From: Pseudomonadota bacterium
GTDB taxonomy: Bacteria; Cyanobacteriota; Vampirovibrionia; LMEP-6097
NCBI GenBank assembly: GCA_009924885.1
Contig: RFQS01000150.1
Span: 1 to 5,790, forward strand
DNA: 5,790 nt
Direction: 5' to 3'
The notes under the pieces were generated by a model, which searched no databases, was not told where the DNA came from, and saw only the letters and a list, made by a program, of their open reading frames with translations. This document shows, one piece after another, positions 1-5,221 of the stretch (position 1 is the first letter of the stretch; every line of letters starts with the position of its first letter). The translations under genes were made by a program, and so were the position numbers.

Positions 1-650
1 TGGAGCAAAACGACAAGGGACAAGACCCCCAAGGCTAACAGCAGGCTATTTTTTTGTTTCGCAGACTCTTTCCCTGCGGAAAGCCAGTACACACATAAGA
101 GGGCCAGTAGAATTGGCCAGTTCTGAAACGAGGTTAGGGCTGAAAAAATGGAGGATGCCACAAGAAGGGGCGACCAGTATTTCCCTCGCCTGGCACATTG
201 AAGGCAAAAAAGAAAGAGGAGCATGGAAAGACATCCCAACCCATACCCCCTGAACGAACTGAGCCATCGTAAATCCTGCCACAACACGGCCATAAAAAGA
301 GATGTCAAAGCGGCGCTTCTAGGGTCACTCCGAATCATGCCAGCCCCAAGGAAAATAAAGGGGGAGATCCCGAAGAGAAAGGCAAGTTGTTTGAGAATTT
401 CCCCCTGCTGTATAAAGGAGCCGAGTATCTTGACCAGCATCGGAAGAAGAGCGGGCAGCGTGTTGTAGGGCATTAATGCGATAACTTCCCGCAGGTTCGT
501 TGCCTGATTAAAAGAGAGGGTGGCGATTTCGTCCCTCCAAAAAGGTCCGCTAGTAAGCAGATAAAAGATGGAGCCACCTGTAGAGAGACCAAGGCAGGCG
601 AGAGCAAAAAGCTGGTAAAAGTCTTTATGAAAAGGCTTAGCGCGGTTCAT
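1..650 (-). CDS. GT-C fold membrane glycosyltransferase (GT39/ArnT-like), N-terminal part, runs off left edge
   Basis: Reading the minus strand from an ATG at 650 gives 216 codons without a stop up to the window edge, so the C-terminal part is missing. Residues about 10-35 form a first membrane helix. They are followed by W38-R39-D40-E41, the acidic pair expected in the first external loop of polyprenyl-phosphate-sugar dependent GT-C transferases. A Pro/Leu-rich stretch (residues 61-77) and an R134-x-Y136 motif leading into another helix (137-152) also fit that family, as do further helices near 160-190 and 202-216. By family knowledge it would transfer a sugar from a lipid carrier on the outer face of the membrane; the substrate is unknown. 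The frame stays open upstream to a stop at 777-779, so GTG at 680 or TTG at 758 are other possible starts. ATG 650 is preferred because it gives a short cytoplasmic tail before helix 1 and has a GGGTAGAGG stretch just upstream. Its G+C is higher than its neighbours' (29/60 against 19/60 in sampled lines), which suggests transfer. Confidence 0.8.
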   Translation of the reverse strand, partial: MNRAKPFHKDFYQLFALACLGLSTGGSIFYLLTSGPFWRDEIATLSFNQATNLREVIALMPYNTLPALLPMLVKILGSFIQQGEILKQLAFLFGISPFIFLGAGMIRSDPRSAALTSLFMAVLWQDLRWLSSFRGYGLGCLSMLLFLFCLQCARRGKYWSPLLVASSIFSALTSFQNWPILLALLCVYWLSAGKESAKQKNSLLLALGVLSLVVLL

Positions 651-769
651 TGCCTCTACCCACCGAGGATTGTTTTCCACTTTTTCGAAGTTCGAAGGCG
701 ATGCGAATGGAAAAAATAGGAAAGCGTTGAGACCAAAACTGAAAAACCATACTTCCAAATATTTACATA

Positions 770-797
770 ATTTTAGTTATAAGATGGTTAAGGTAAA
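770..797 (-). promoter_or_regulatory. Possible promoter for the glycosyltransferase gene
   Basis: On the minus strand TTTACC (792-797) is followed after 16 bases by TAAAAT (770-775), which matches the -35 and -10 consensus at 4 and 5 of 6 positions. It would leave a leader of about 110 bases before the ATG at 650. AT-rich DNA gives many such matches, so this is weak. Nothing else recognisable lies in the gap 651-834. Confidence 0.25.
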
Positions 798-834
798 GAC
801 GAAAACGTAAAAATATAAGTTACACAGCTGATCA

Positions 835-1644
835 TTAAAGAGCTATATCTACATTACGAGTAATCATAATCTGTAATTCCTGCCCCTTATCTATAGCAGC
901 AGAGTCACCTCTAGAGAAAAGTGCTATAACACTTCCACCAAGTAAAGAGCCAGCTACTGGTAAACCAAGAGTAGCTACAGAAACCACTTGACCAGTTTTA
1001 GTACTTAAAAGAGCATGAGTCGGATCCATAGCCTTATTAGAAAAACCAGTCTGCGGGTCTAATAGACCTTCTTTATTAACTATTCCTTCCACGAAGGTAA
1101 GTCTTGCGTCCAGTGGCACATAATCCCCTTGCGGTGTAATTAGTGAATCTAAACTAATTTCAAGCACACCAGATTTACTTAAAAATCTAGGACGCTTTAG
1201 ATCAGAGACTTTCCCGCGAATCCATGAAGATTTAGGCACTATCAGTTTCTTGTAATCACCGGTTAAATAAAAATCCTCTAAAACTCTCGCTTTAAAATCA
1301 TCTCCCAGCTCTGACTTCTTCGCTGTAAGTGGAGTTTCTACTATTATTCTGAGCCTAGCTTGAACTGGAACCTGCCCTGTAGCAGTATTTAATTTAAAAG
1401 GTGCAGCTGCAAAATTAGAAAGACTTTTAAAATCAACTGGATCATTAGTCACTGCCTCGAAGTCTTCTAAATTCACTTTAGATGACTCTCTTACATTAAT
1501 ACTCATATCTGACATATCCATAACTGAAGCAGATCTCACGGCAAATGGACTTGTGAGTAACAGAGAAGCTAAACACAGAGAAGACTTTAGAACCTTAGAG
1601 TTAAAATATTTTTTCGTTAAATTCATAACAGTGAGTGAATGCAT
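835..1644 (-). CDS. Exported protein with VirB10/TrbI-like beta-domain pattern
   Basis: This is a 269-residue protein. Residues 11-39 look like a classical signal peptide: KK near the start, a hydrophobic core LCLASLLLTSPFAV, and a possible cleavage after R-S-A at about 39. No lipobox is seen. Residues about 100-180 carry the pattern 'LIVPKSSWIRGKV ... RPRFLSKSGVLEISLDSLITPQGDYVPLDA'. It recalls the 'IPkGs-x-G ... G-x-l-x-l-x-f-d-x-l-x-P-G' layout in the C-terminal domain of VirB10/TrbI type IV secretion proteins. A Gly-rich hydrophobic segment follows (about 220-246), then a final strand with 'KGQELQI'. No other secretion gene is in the window, so a role in secretion is only a guess; a standalone envelope protein is equally possible. 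An in-frame ATG at 1626 (M7) would give a cleaner signal peptide. Neither start has a Shine-Dalgarno site, but a TATAAT lies just upstream. Confidence 0.85.
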   Translation of the reverse strand: MHSLTVMNLTKKYFNSKVLKSSLCLASLLLTSPFAVRSASVMDMSDMSINVRESSKVNLEDFEAVTNDPVDFKSLSNFAAAPFKLNTATGQVPVQARLRIIVETPLTAKKSELGDDFKARVLEDFYLTGDYKKLIVPKSSWIRGKVSDLKRPRFLSKSGVLEISLDSLITPQGDYVPLDARLTFVEGIVNKEGLLDPQTGFSNKAMDPTHALLSTKTGQVVSVATLGLPVAGSLLGGSVIALFSRGDSAAIDKGQELQIMITRNVDIAL

Positions 1645-1650
1645 AAATTA

Positions 1651-1656
1651 ATTATA
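1651..1656 (-). promoter_or_regulatory. -10 box directly upstream of the exported-protein gene
   Basis: A perfect TATAAT is read on the minus strand, ending six bases before the ATG at 1644. Transcription would start at about 1644-1645. The mRNA would then be leaderless from 1644, or have an 18-base leader if translation starts at 1626. No convincing -35 box is seen at the normal distance. It indicates that this gene can be transcribed separately from the queFCE operon upstream. Confidence 0.4.
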
Positions 1657-1667
1657 ACTCTAAAAAG

Positions 1668-1723
1668 CAAAAGGGGACTGCTTGCTAACTCTAAGTTTTA
1701 TGCTAGGACGGCTTGCAAGCATA
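1668..1723 (-). terminator. Structured gap after queE: weak terminator and possible degenerate palindromic repeat
   Basis: The gap after the queE stop holds several overlapping inverted repeats. TATGCT/AGCATA (1699-1704 and 1718-1723) forms a six-pair stem, GCTTGCAAGC (1711-1720) is a perfect palindrome, and TGCTTGC (1679-1685) pairs with GCAAGCA (1715-1721). On the minus strand AAGCA and TGCTT form a short stem running into a T-rich stretch (TTGCTTTTTAG), which could act as a weak intrinsic terminator for queFCE. The minus-strand sequence GCAAGCAGTCCCC resembles the TGAGCAGTCCC end of the repeat copies at 2069 and 5157. Confidence 0.3.
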
Positions 1724-1727
1724 CAAG

Positions 1728-2519
1728 TCAAGCTATATTCCAGTACTTATGAGCCTGAATCCCGATTCTTAAAGTCTCAGGATATTTTTTTAAAAGCTCT
1801 AATATCCGAGCCTGATTCTCTTTAAGATTATTCCAATCTGCCACTAAAAAAAATGGTTTCGAAGACGGCTGCACAACTCCATTTTCTACGGCAGTCTCTT
1901 TTGCAGAATCCTTGAATAGAATTTTTGGTAAAAGTGTATTCTCTAAAAAACCTACGGCTTTATCATCAGCTATAACGAACTTAATTTCATGAGCTAAAGC
2001 ATAGACTCTTTCATCACTAGGTTCACCAGCTTCACTATAGATCGCTTTAGGACTGAAAGTTAACCAAAGGGACTGCTCATTCGTCCTCCTCAGCCTTGAA
2101 CTTGCAGGTTCAAGAGCAGTACCTCTATTAAACTGCTCTTGAACAAAAATATAATCCAGCACAGCCTTAGCATATTTACCAGTCATCGCTGATTCTAAAG
2201 CCACTTGATAGCCATGAGAATTTAAAAATTTAATAAAAGGTACTATATCCTGTTCTGTAGGCTCACCTCCAGTAATCACTACTCTCTTTAAACCTGAATT
2301 CATAATCTGCAGCTGTTCTAAAATTTCTTCATAATTTAGGATCTGTTCATTTTTAGTCCCTAAAGCCCAAGTTTTCTTTTCATCACAGAAGAAACATCTC
2401 ACTGAGCAGCCTTGAAGCCGAATAAAAAAGCTTGGCACTCCAAGAAACATCCCCTCACCTTGAACCGTCTCAAAGATCTGCACCTGATTATCAGTTTTAT
2501 TTAAAGTTAAACTACTCAT
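1728..2519 (-). CDS. queE: 7-carboxy-7-deazaguanine synthase QueE (radical SAM), with in-frame insertion
   Basis: QueE converts 6-carboxytetrahydropterin to 7-carboxy-7-deazaguanine, using S-adenosylmethionine and a 4Fe-4S cluster. The N-terminal 'IFETVQGEG' and 'SFFIRLQGC' blocks are present. The cluster cysteines are C38, C42 and C45 (CX3CX2C, the canonical radical SAM spacing), followed by D46 and T50-W51. The SAM-binding GGEP motif is at 84-87, FSPK follows the insertion, and the C-terminal Q-x-HK lies in 'IQAHKYWNIA'. At 263 residues it is longer than the 220-245 I expect. Residues about 126-151, between 'LDYI' and 'WLTFSPK', look inserted and are encoded by a palindromic DNA repeat; a second extra loop lies around 'KDSAKETAVENGVVQPSSK'. 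ATG 2519 is chosen over GTG 2525 because AAAGGA lies seven bases upstream. It is the last gene of the queF-queC-queE operon. Confidence 0.95.
   Translation of the reverse strand: MSSLTLNKTDNQVQIFETVQGEGMFLGVPSFFIRLQGCSVRCFFCDEKKTWALGTKNEQILNYEEILEQLQIMNSGLKRVVITGGEPTEQDIVPFIKFLNSHGYQVALESAMTGKYAKAVLDYIFVQEQFNRGTALEPASSRLRRTNEQSLWLTFSPKAIYSEAGEPSDERVYALAHEIKFVIADDKAVGFLENTLLPKILFKDSAKETAVENGVVQPSSKPFFLVADWNNLKENQARILELLKKYPETLRIGIQAHKYWNIA
2069..2144 (-). repeat. Palindromic repeat element, copy 1, inserted in frame in queE
   Basis: This stretch is built of inverted repeats. GTTCAAGAGCAGT (2108-2120) and ACTGCTCTTGAAC (2132-2144) form a perfect 13-bp stem around an 11-base loop. CTTGAAC (2095-2101) and GTTCAAG (2108-2114) offer a competing 7-bp stem. 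GGGACTGCTC (2069-2078) pairs, with one mismatch, with the GAGCAGTACC at 2114-2123. It encodes residues about 126-151 of QueE, exactly where family members pass directly from the 'LDYI' block to the SPK block. The 11-mer GGGACTGCTCA at 2069-2079 recurs exactly at 5157-5167. The high Arg/Ser/Glu content of the encoded peptide suggests a surface-exposed loop. Confidence 0.7.
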
Positions 2520-2526
2520 AGTCACA

Positions 2527-2532
2527 TCCTTT
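2527..2532 (-). promoter_or_regulatory. Ribosome binding site of queE
   Basis: AAAGGA on the minus strand lies seven bases upstream of the ATG at 2519. It is the clearest Shine-Dalgarno site in the window. It decides the start, because the GTG six bases further upstream would be only one base away from it. Confidence 0.7.
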
Positions 2533-2582
2533 TCTCAGTCTTACCTTTACATGCTTAACAACAATGATCAACACAAAGATTT

Positions 2583-3350
2583 TCAAGAAATACTAAATAT
2601 AGGATCCTCCACCCCAGCATCTTTAAAGCCCCTAGCCCTTAAATGACAAGCATGACATTTACCACAAGGCGGAAACACACCACTATAACAAGTATGAGAA
2701 TAGGCTAAAGCCTGCATACATTCATCACCTAAAGACTGAGCTAATCTTACAGTATCAGCCTTATTTAAATACATAAGTGGCGTATGAATCTGAATATTTT
2801 TATCAGTTCCGAATAATGCCTGATTAATAGTAGTCTGCATGGAATCTATAAAAACCTTACGGCAGTCAAAATAGCCTGCATAATCAGTTTCACAGACACC
2901 AGTTACTATATGCTCAGCTTTAAAATCATAGGCGACATTAGCAGCGAGCGAAAAAAATAATAAATTCCGTGCTGGAACGAAAGTCTGCGGCACTCCTCCA
3001 GTAGTAAATTCTTCTAAATTTTCATGAGTTAATAATTCTGCATTAGAACTCAAAAGAGAGCTAGCTCCCCTTAAAGCTTCTGAAATGTTTATGAATATCG
3101 TCTCTAGGTGAGCGAACTCAGCGATTTTCTTAGCAGATTCTAATTCAATACTGTGTCTTTGACCATAATCAAAAGTTACAAGCTGAATATATTTTTTCCT
3201 TAAAGCCTTATCTAAATTAGGATAGAAATTATTTAAAACCCAATAAAGACAAGTAGTACTATCCTGACCACCAGAAAAGACTATTACCACTTTGCGAGAT
3301 CGCTCGCAATCTCGAATTTCTGCGTTTTTATCGTCCAGCTCTCTATTCAT
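2583..3350 (-). CDS. queC: 7-cyano-7-deazaguanine (preQ0) synthase QueC
   Basis: QueC makes preQ0 from 7-carboxy-7-deazaguanine, ammonia and ATP in the cytosol. The PP-loop of ATP pyrophosphatases, SGGQDS, is at residues 26-31, followed by 'TFDYGQRHSIELESAKKIAEF', typical of the family. 'VPQTFVPARNLLFFSLAANVAY' matches the conserved VPaRN block. Four cysteines near the C terminus (C221, C229, C232, C235) form the zinc site. The protein has 255 residues. About 20 residues before the first strand are an extension, since family members usually reach the PP-loop within about ten residues; that extension contains a perfect DNA hairpin. The gene starts four bases after the queF stop, so the two are probably translationally coupled. 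A gap of 63 bases separates its stop from the queE ATG. Confidence 0.95.
   Translation of the reverse strand: MNRELDDKNAEIRDCERSRKVVIVFSGGQDSTTCLYWVLNNFYPNLDKALRKKYIQLVTFDYGQRHSIELESAKKIAEFAHLETIFINISEALRGASSLLSSNAELLTHENLEEFTTGGVPQTFVPARNLLFFSLAANVAYDFKAEHIVTGVCETDYAGYFDCRKVFIDSMQTTINQALFGTDKNIQIHTPLMYLNKADTVRLAQSLGDECMQALAYSHTCYSGVFPPCGKCHACHLRARGFKDAGVEDPIFSIS
3292..3309. repeat. Perfect hairpin in the 5' part of queC
   Basis: TTGCGAG and CTCGCAA form a 7-bp stem with a four-base loop. An overlapping alternative stem, CGAGAT/ATCTCG, uses part of the same bases. It encodes residues 14-20 of QueC, in the extra N-terminal segment just before the PP-loop strand. It is not the same sequence as the queE and hemA-upstream repeats. 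It may be another small palindromic insertion or a translational control hairpin. Confidence 0.5.
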
Positions 3351-3354
3351 CTTA

Positions 3355-3786
3355 CTAACAAAGAGTCTTCGCTAATTCCTTGTCACCAAGAACAACTATT
3401 GGTTTAATTGCAATACCACCCCTAGGCATAAAGTCTCCGACTACTTTTAAAACCTTAGTCTTTAAAAGACGCTGTAAATCATTCGCTATCTTATTAATCA
3501 CAAATTCATGAAATATCCCGGTATTTCTGTATGAAAAAAGATATAGCTTTAAAGATTTACTTTCGACTATAAACTCATCTGGAATATAACTAATATAGAT
3601 TTTCGCGAAATCTGGCTGTGCCGTCTTCGGGCAGAGACAGGTAAATTCATGACAGTCTAAGTTAATAATATAATCATTAGCCTGAGAGAGATTCGGAATA
3701 GCCTCTAATTTAGCCTCTTCAGGCGAGCCTGGGTATTGGGTTTCAAGATTACCTAATAAATTTAAATTTTCAGCACCAGATCGCAT
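3355..3786 (-). CDS. queF: NADPH-dependent preQ0 reductase QueF (type I, short form)
   Basis: QueF reduces the nitrile of preQ0 to the aminomethyl of preQ1, the base that tRNA-guanine transglycosylase inserts at the wobble position of GUN-anticodon tRNAs. The QueF signature 'ESKSLKLYLFSYRNTGIFHE' spans residues 75-94, and 'LCPKTAQPDF' spans 51-60. From family knowledge the catalytic residues of the B. subtilis enzyme are C55, D62 and E97. Here they fall at C52, D59 and E94, all shifted by the same three positions. 'PRGGIAI' near the C terminus fits the NADPH-binding part. The usual Gly before QPDF is Ala. ATG 3786 gives 143 residues, a length and N terminus like the short family members, and has GGA five bases upstream. 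An upstream in-frame GTG at 3807 would add seven residues (MYYYWNN) that look non-native. It is the first gene of the operon. Confidence 0.95.
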   Translation of the reverse strand: MRSGAENLNLLGNLETQYPGSPEEAKLEAIPNLSQANDYIINLDCHEFTCLCPKTAQPDFAKIYISYIPDEFIVESKSLKLYLFSYRNTGIFHEFVINKIANDLQRLLKTKVLKVVGDFMPRGGIAIKPIVVLGDKELAKTLC

Positions 3787-3857
3787 ATTATTCCAATAAT
3801 AATACACTAACTTTGCAGCACTGCCATAATCTGAAACTTGTGAGAGAATCTTATTAG
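3787..3857. promoter_or_regulatory. Divergent control region between queF and the PurD-like gene
   Basis: This 71-base AT-rich gap must hold promoters for both directions. On the minus strand TATTAT (3799-3804) is a near-consensus -10 box 12 bases before the queF ATG. On the plus strand CATAAT (3825-3830) could serve the gene at 3858. No good -35 box is seen for either. GCAG/CTGC at 3815-3824 makes a very short hairpin. I find no preQ1 riboswitch pattern. Confidence 0.3.
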
Positions 3858-5147
3858 ATGCATTCGATCAAAGTACTAGTCATTGGAGATAACGCTTTTG
3901 CTAGATCAGTAATAGAAAAGCTTAGCTATGATGATAATGAGCAGAAACTAGAAATCATCTCTATCTCTAAGCAAGAAAATTTTTCAAATCTCTGTGAAAA
4001 TATTTACCTTCCAGAATATGATATCGAAAAAATTATAGATATAGTCTCAGCAAGAAGAATTAGCTTAAGCATAGCTTGCTCAGAAAAATTAATAGCTTCA
4101 GGAATAGTGGAAGCTTTTCAGGAACAGGGTTTAAACATATTCGGACCAACTAGCACTTCTACTGAAATCTGCTTCTCTCACCATGCCGCTAAAGAATTTA
4201 TGCACCAGAACTTGATTCCAAGTGAGCCTTATGTGAGCTTTGATAGTAAAGAAGTCTGCCTTGCTTATTTAGCTCACTTAAATTTTCCAGTAATTATTCG
4301 ACCAGACTTTCTTTTCGAGACTAACTATGAAAAGAAAGTTTTTATCGCTGATGATATTAATAATGCCACTGCCTTTATTCAAGAGTATTTTTCACAGCCA
4401 TTTTTAAGTACTTATAAAAAACGCCTCATTATCGAGGCATATTCAGAGGGTGAAGAATTCTGTACCAGTATTTTATACGATGGCAGCACAGCCCTAAGCC
4501 TTGTGCCAATAAAAATGCATAGAGAATATAATGAATATTCACTGACCTTTAATGAAAAATCGGCTAATTCTCTCTCTGACGGCAGTACAGATAAACTGCA
4601 ATTAGAAATTAATGAGAAAATTATAAAACCTTTTTTAAATGCTTTAGCTCAAAATAGTGAAGACGAGGAAAGCATAAAACACGGAGTTCCGCAGCGCTCT
4701 TTTTCTGGTTTTATCAGCTTCATAACAAAATTAAATCCAGAGGGAGAAATTGTTTTAGATCGCTTCGAAGTCTTAGCCCCAGACTTAAGTGCTGAATTAA
4801 GCCTAGATTTAATTGAAGAAAACCTTTTCGATCTTTTATTTTCCTGCACTCAAGGGAAATTAAATTTTTATCGTGATGGTCTTAGATATGTACACTTAAC
4901 TGGCGTCGCTGTGGATTTAAATTACAGTAAAGCCGCTTCATCTTACTTAAATGAGGAAAGTTTTTTACAAATAGAAAGAACTGCTTCTGATGCTAATTAC
5001 AGAATTAAAGTTCAGATACTCTCAAGTGAGCTAAAAGATTCGGTTAGATTATTTATTTACGCACCTACTGAAGTAGAAGCCAAAAACTTTGCGATGACAG
5101 TAGCTACTGAATTAAATCTTTTTGATGAATCTGAAAGCCTTCTTTAA
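3858..5147 (+). CDS. PurD-like (GAR synthetase family) ATP-grasp protein lacking catalytic motifs
   Basis: The 429-residue protein has the length and domain order of phosphoribosylamine-glycine ligase (PurD). It opens with an N-terminal strand-loop 'IKVLVIGDNAFAR' (4-16). It continues with 'GIVEAFQEQGLNIFGPTS' (about 81-98), matching the 'aGi...G..vFGP' block. Then come 'AAKEFMHQNLIPSEPYVSF' (109-127), an ATP-grasp strand 'FPVIIRPDF' (142-150), and 'LIIEAYSEGEEFCTSILYDG' (189-208), matching 'viEEfl.GeE.S...l.DG'. The catalytic motifs are degraded. GGREHA is absent, the ATP-binding Lys of 'vKaDGLAaGKG' is Arg and the Gly-rich part is gone. 'DHKR...NTGGMGA' reads as 'KMHREYNEYSLTFNEKSAN', and 'EfNvRfGDPE' reads as 'DRFEVLAPDL'. 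It is therefore either a pseudoenzyme, a ligase with a changed reaction, or a very divergent PurD. ATG 3858 is the only good start; the GAGAG upstream is 12 bases away. Confidence 0.75.
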   Translation: MHSIKVLVIGDNAFARSVIEKLSYDDNEQKLEIISISKQENFSNLCENIYLPEYDIEKIIDIVSARRISLSIACSEKLIASGIVEAFQEQGLNIFGPTSTSTEICFSHHAAKEFMHQNLIPSEPYVSFDSKEVCLAYLAHLNFPVIIRPDFLFETNYEKKVFIADDINNATAFIQEYFSQPFLSTYKKRLIIEAYSEGEEFCTSILYDGSTALSLVPIKMHREYNEYSLTFNEKSANSLSDGSTDKLQLEINEKIIKPFLNALAQNSEDEESIKHGVPQRSFSGFISFITKLNPEGEIVLDRFEVLAPDLSAELSLDLIEENLFDLLFSCTQGKLNFYRDGLRYVHLTGVAVDLNYSKAASSYLNEESFLQIERTASDANYRIKVQILSSELKDSVRLFIYAPTEVEAKNFAMTVATELNLFDESESLL

Positions 5148-5205
5148 TCCCATCATGGGACTGCTCACAAACACAGAAATTGAAGGTTGCGAACAGTCCC
5201 ATCAT
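5148..5205 (-). repeat. Palindromic repeat element, copy 2, between the PurD-like gene and hemA
   Basis: It begins directly after the TAA at 5145-5147. ATGGGACTGCTCACAA (5155-5170) and TTGCGAACAGTCCCAT (5187-5202) are inverted arms matching at 14 of 16 positions around a 16-base loop. In minus-strand RNA both mismatches become G-U pairs, so the stem is fully paired. A nine-base direct repeat TCCCATCAT (5148-5156 and 5197-5205) flanks the element and offers a competing small stem TCCCA/TGGGA at 5148-5160. The end GGGACTGCTCA is identical to copy 1 in queE. There is no T run on either side, so it is a poor fit to an intrinsic terminator. Confidence 0.65.
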
Positions 5206-5206
5206 A

Positions 5207-5212
5207 TATAAT
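5207..5212 (+). promoter_or_regulatory. -10 box directly upstream of hemA
   Basis: A perfect TATAAT ends nine bases before the GTG start at 5222, which predicts a leader of only about three bases. The best -35 candidate, TTGCGA (5187-5192), matches 4 of 6 bases but is only 14 bases away; it lies in the right arm of the palindromic repeat. The repeat may therefore supply or affect hemA promotion. Confidence 0.4.
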
Positions 5213-5221
5213 TAGAGTATA

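Noticed and set aside
46..282. 78-codon minus-strand reading frame
   Set aside because: It lies in another frame inside the glycosyltransferase gene, whose continuous 216-codon frame has family motifs and membrane helices; this one has neither.
223..468. 81-codon plus-strand reading frame
   Set aside because: It is antisense to the glycosyltransferase gene and the product is a basic, featureless peptide.
535..550. Possible frameshift in the glycosyltransferase gene at a T run
   Set aside because: A first reading miscounted the run. With five T residues the frame is continuous through the W-R-D-E motif.
684..696. TTCGAA-G-TTCGAA tandem palindrome
   Set aside because: It is only two six-base palindromes in the gap upstream of the glycosyltransferase; they could be an operator, but there is no regulator or second site to support it.
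3787..3857. preQ1 riboswitch upstream of queF
   Set aside because: No compact stem followed by the A-rich tail and pairing partner typical of preQ1 aptamers could be found on the minus strand.
4423..4438. GCCTC/GAGGC inverted repeat in the PurD-like gene
   Set aside because: It is a five-bp stem inside the conserved 'LIIEAY' coding block, best explained by chance.
4649..4849. 66-codon minus-strand reading frame
   Set aside because: It is antisense to the PurD-like gene, with a Lys/Ser-rich product typical of chance antisense frames.
5148..5205. Intrinsic terminator for the PurD-like gene
   Set aside because: The stem is long enough, but there is no T run on the plus strand, two pairs are mismatched in plus-strand RNA, and the sequence matches the repeat in queE.
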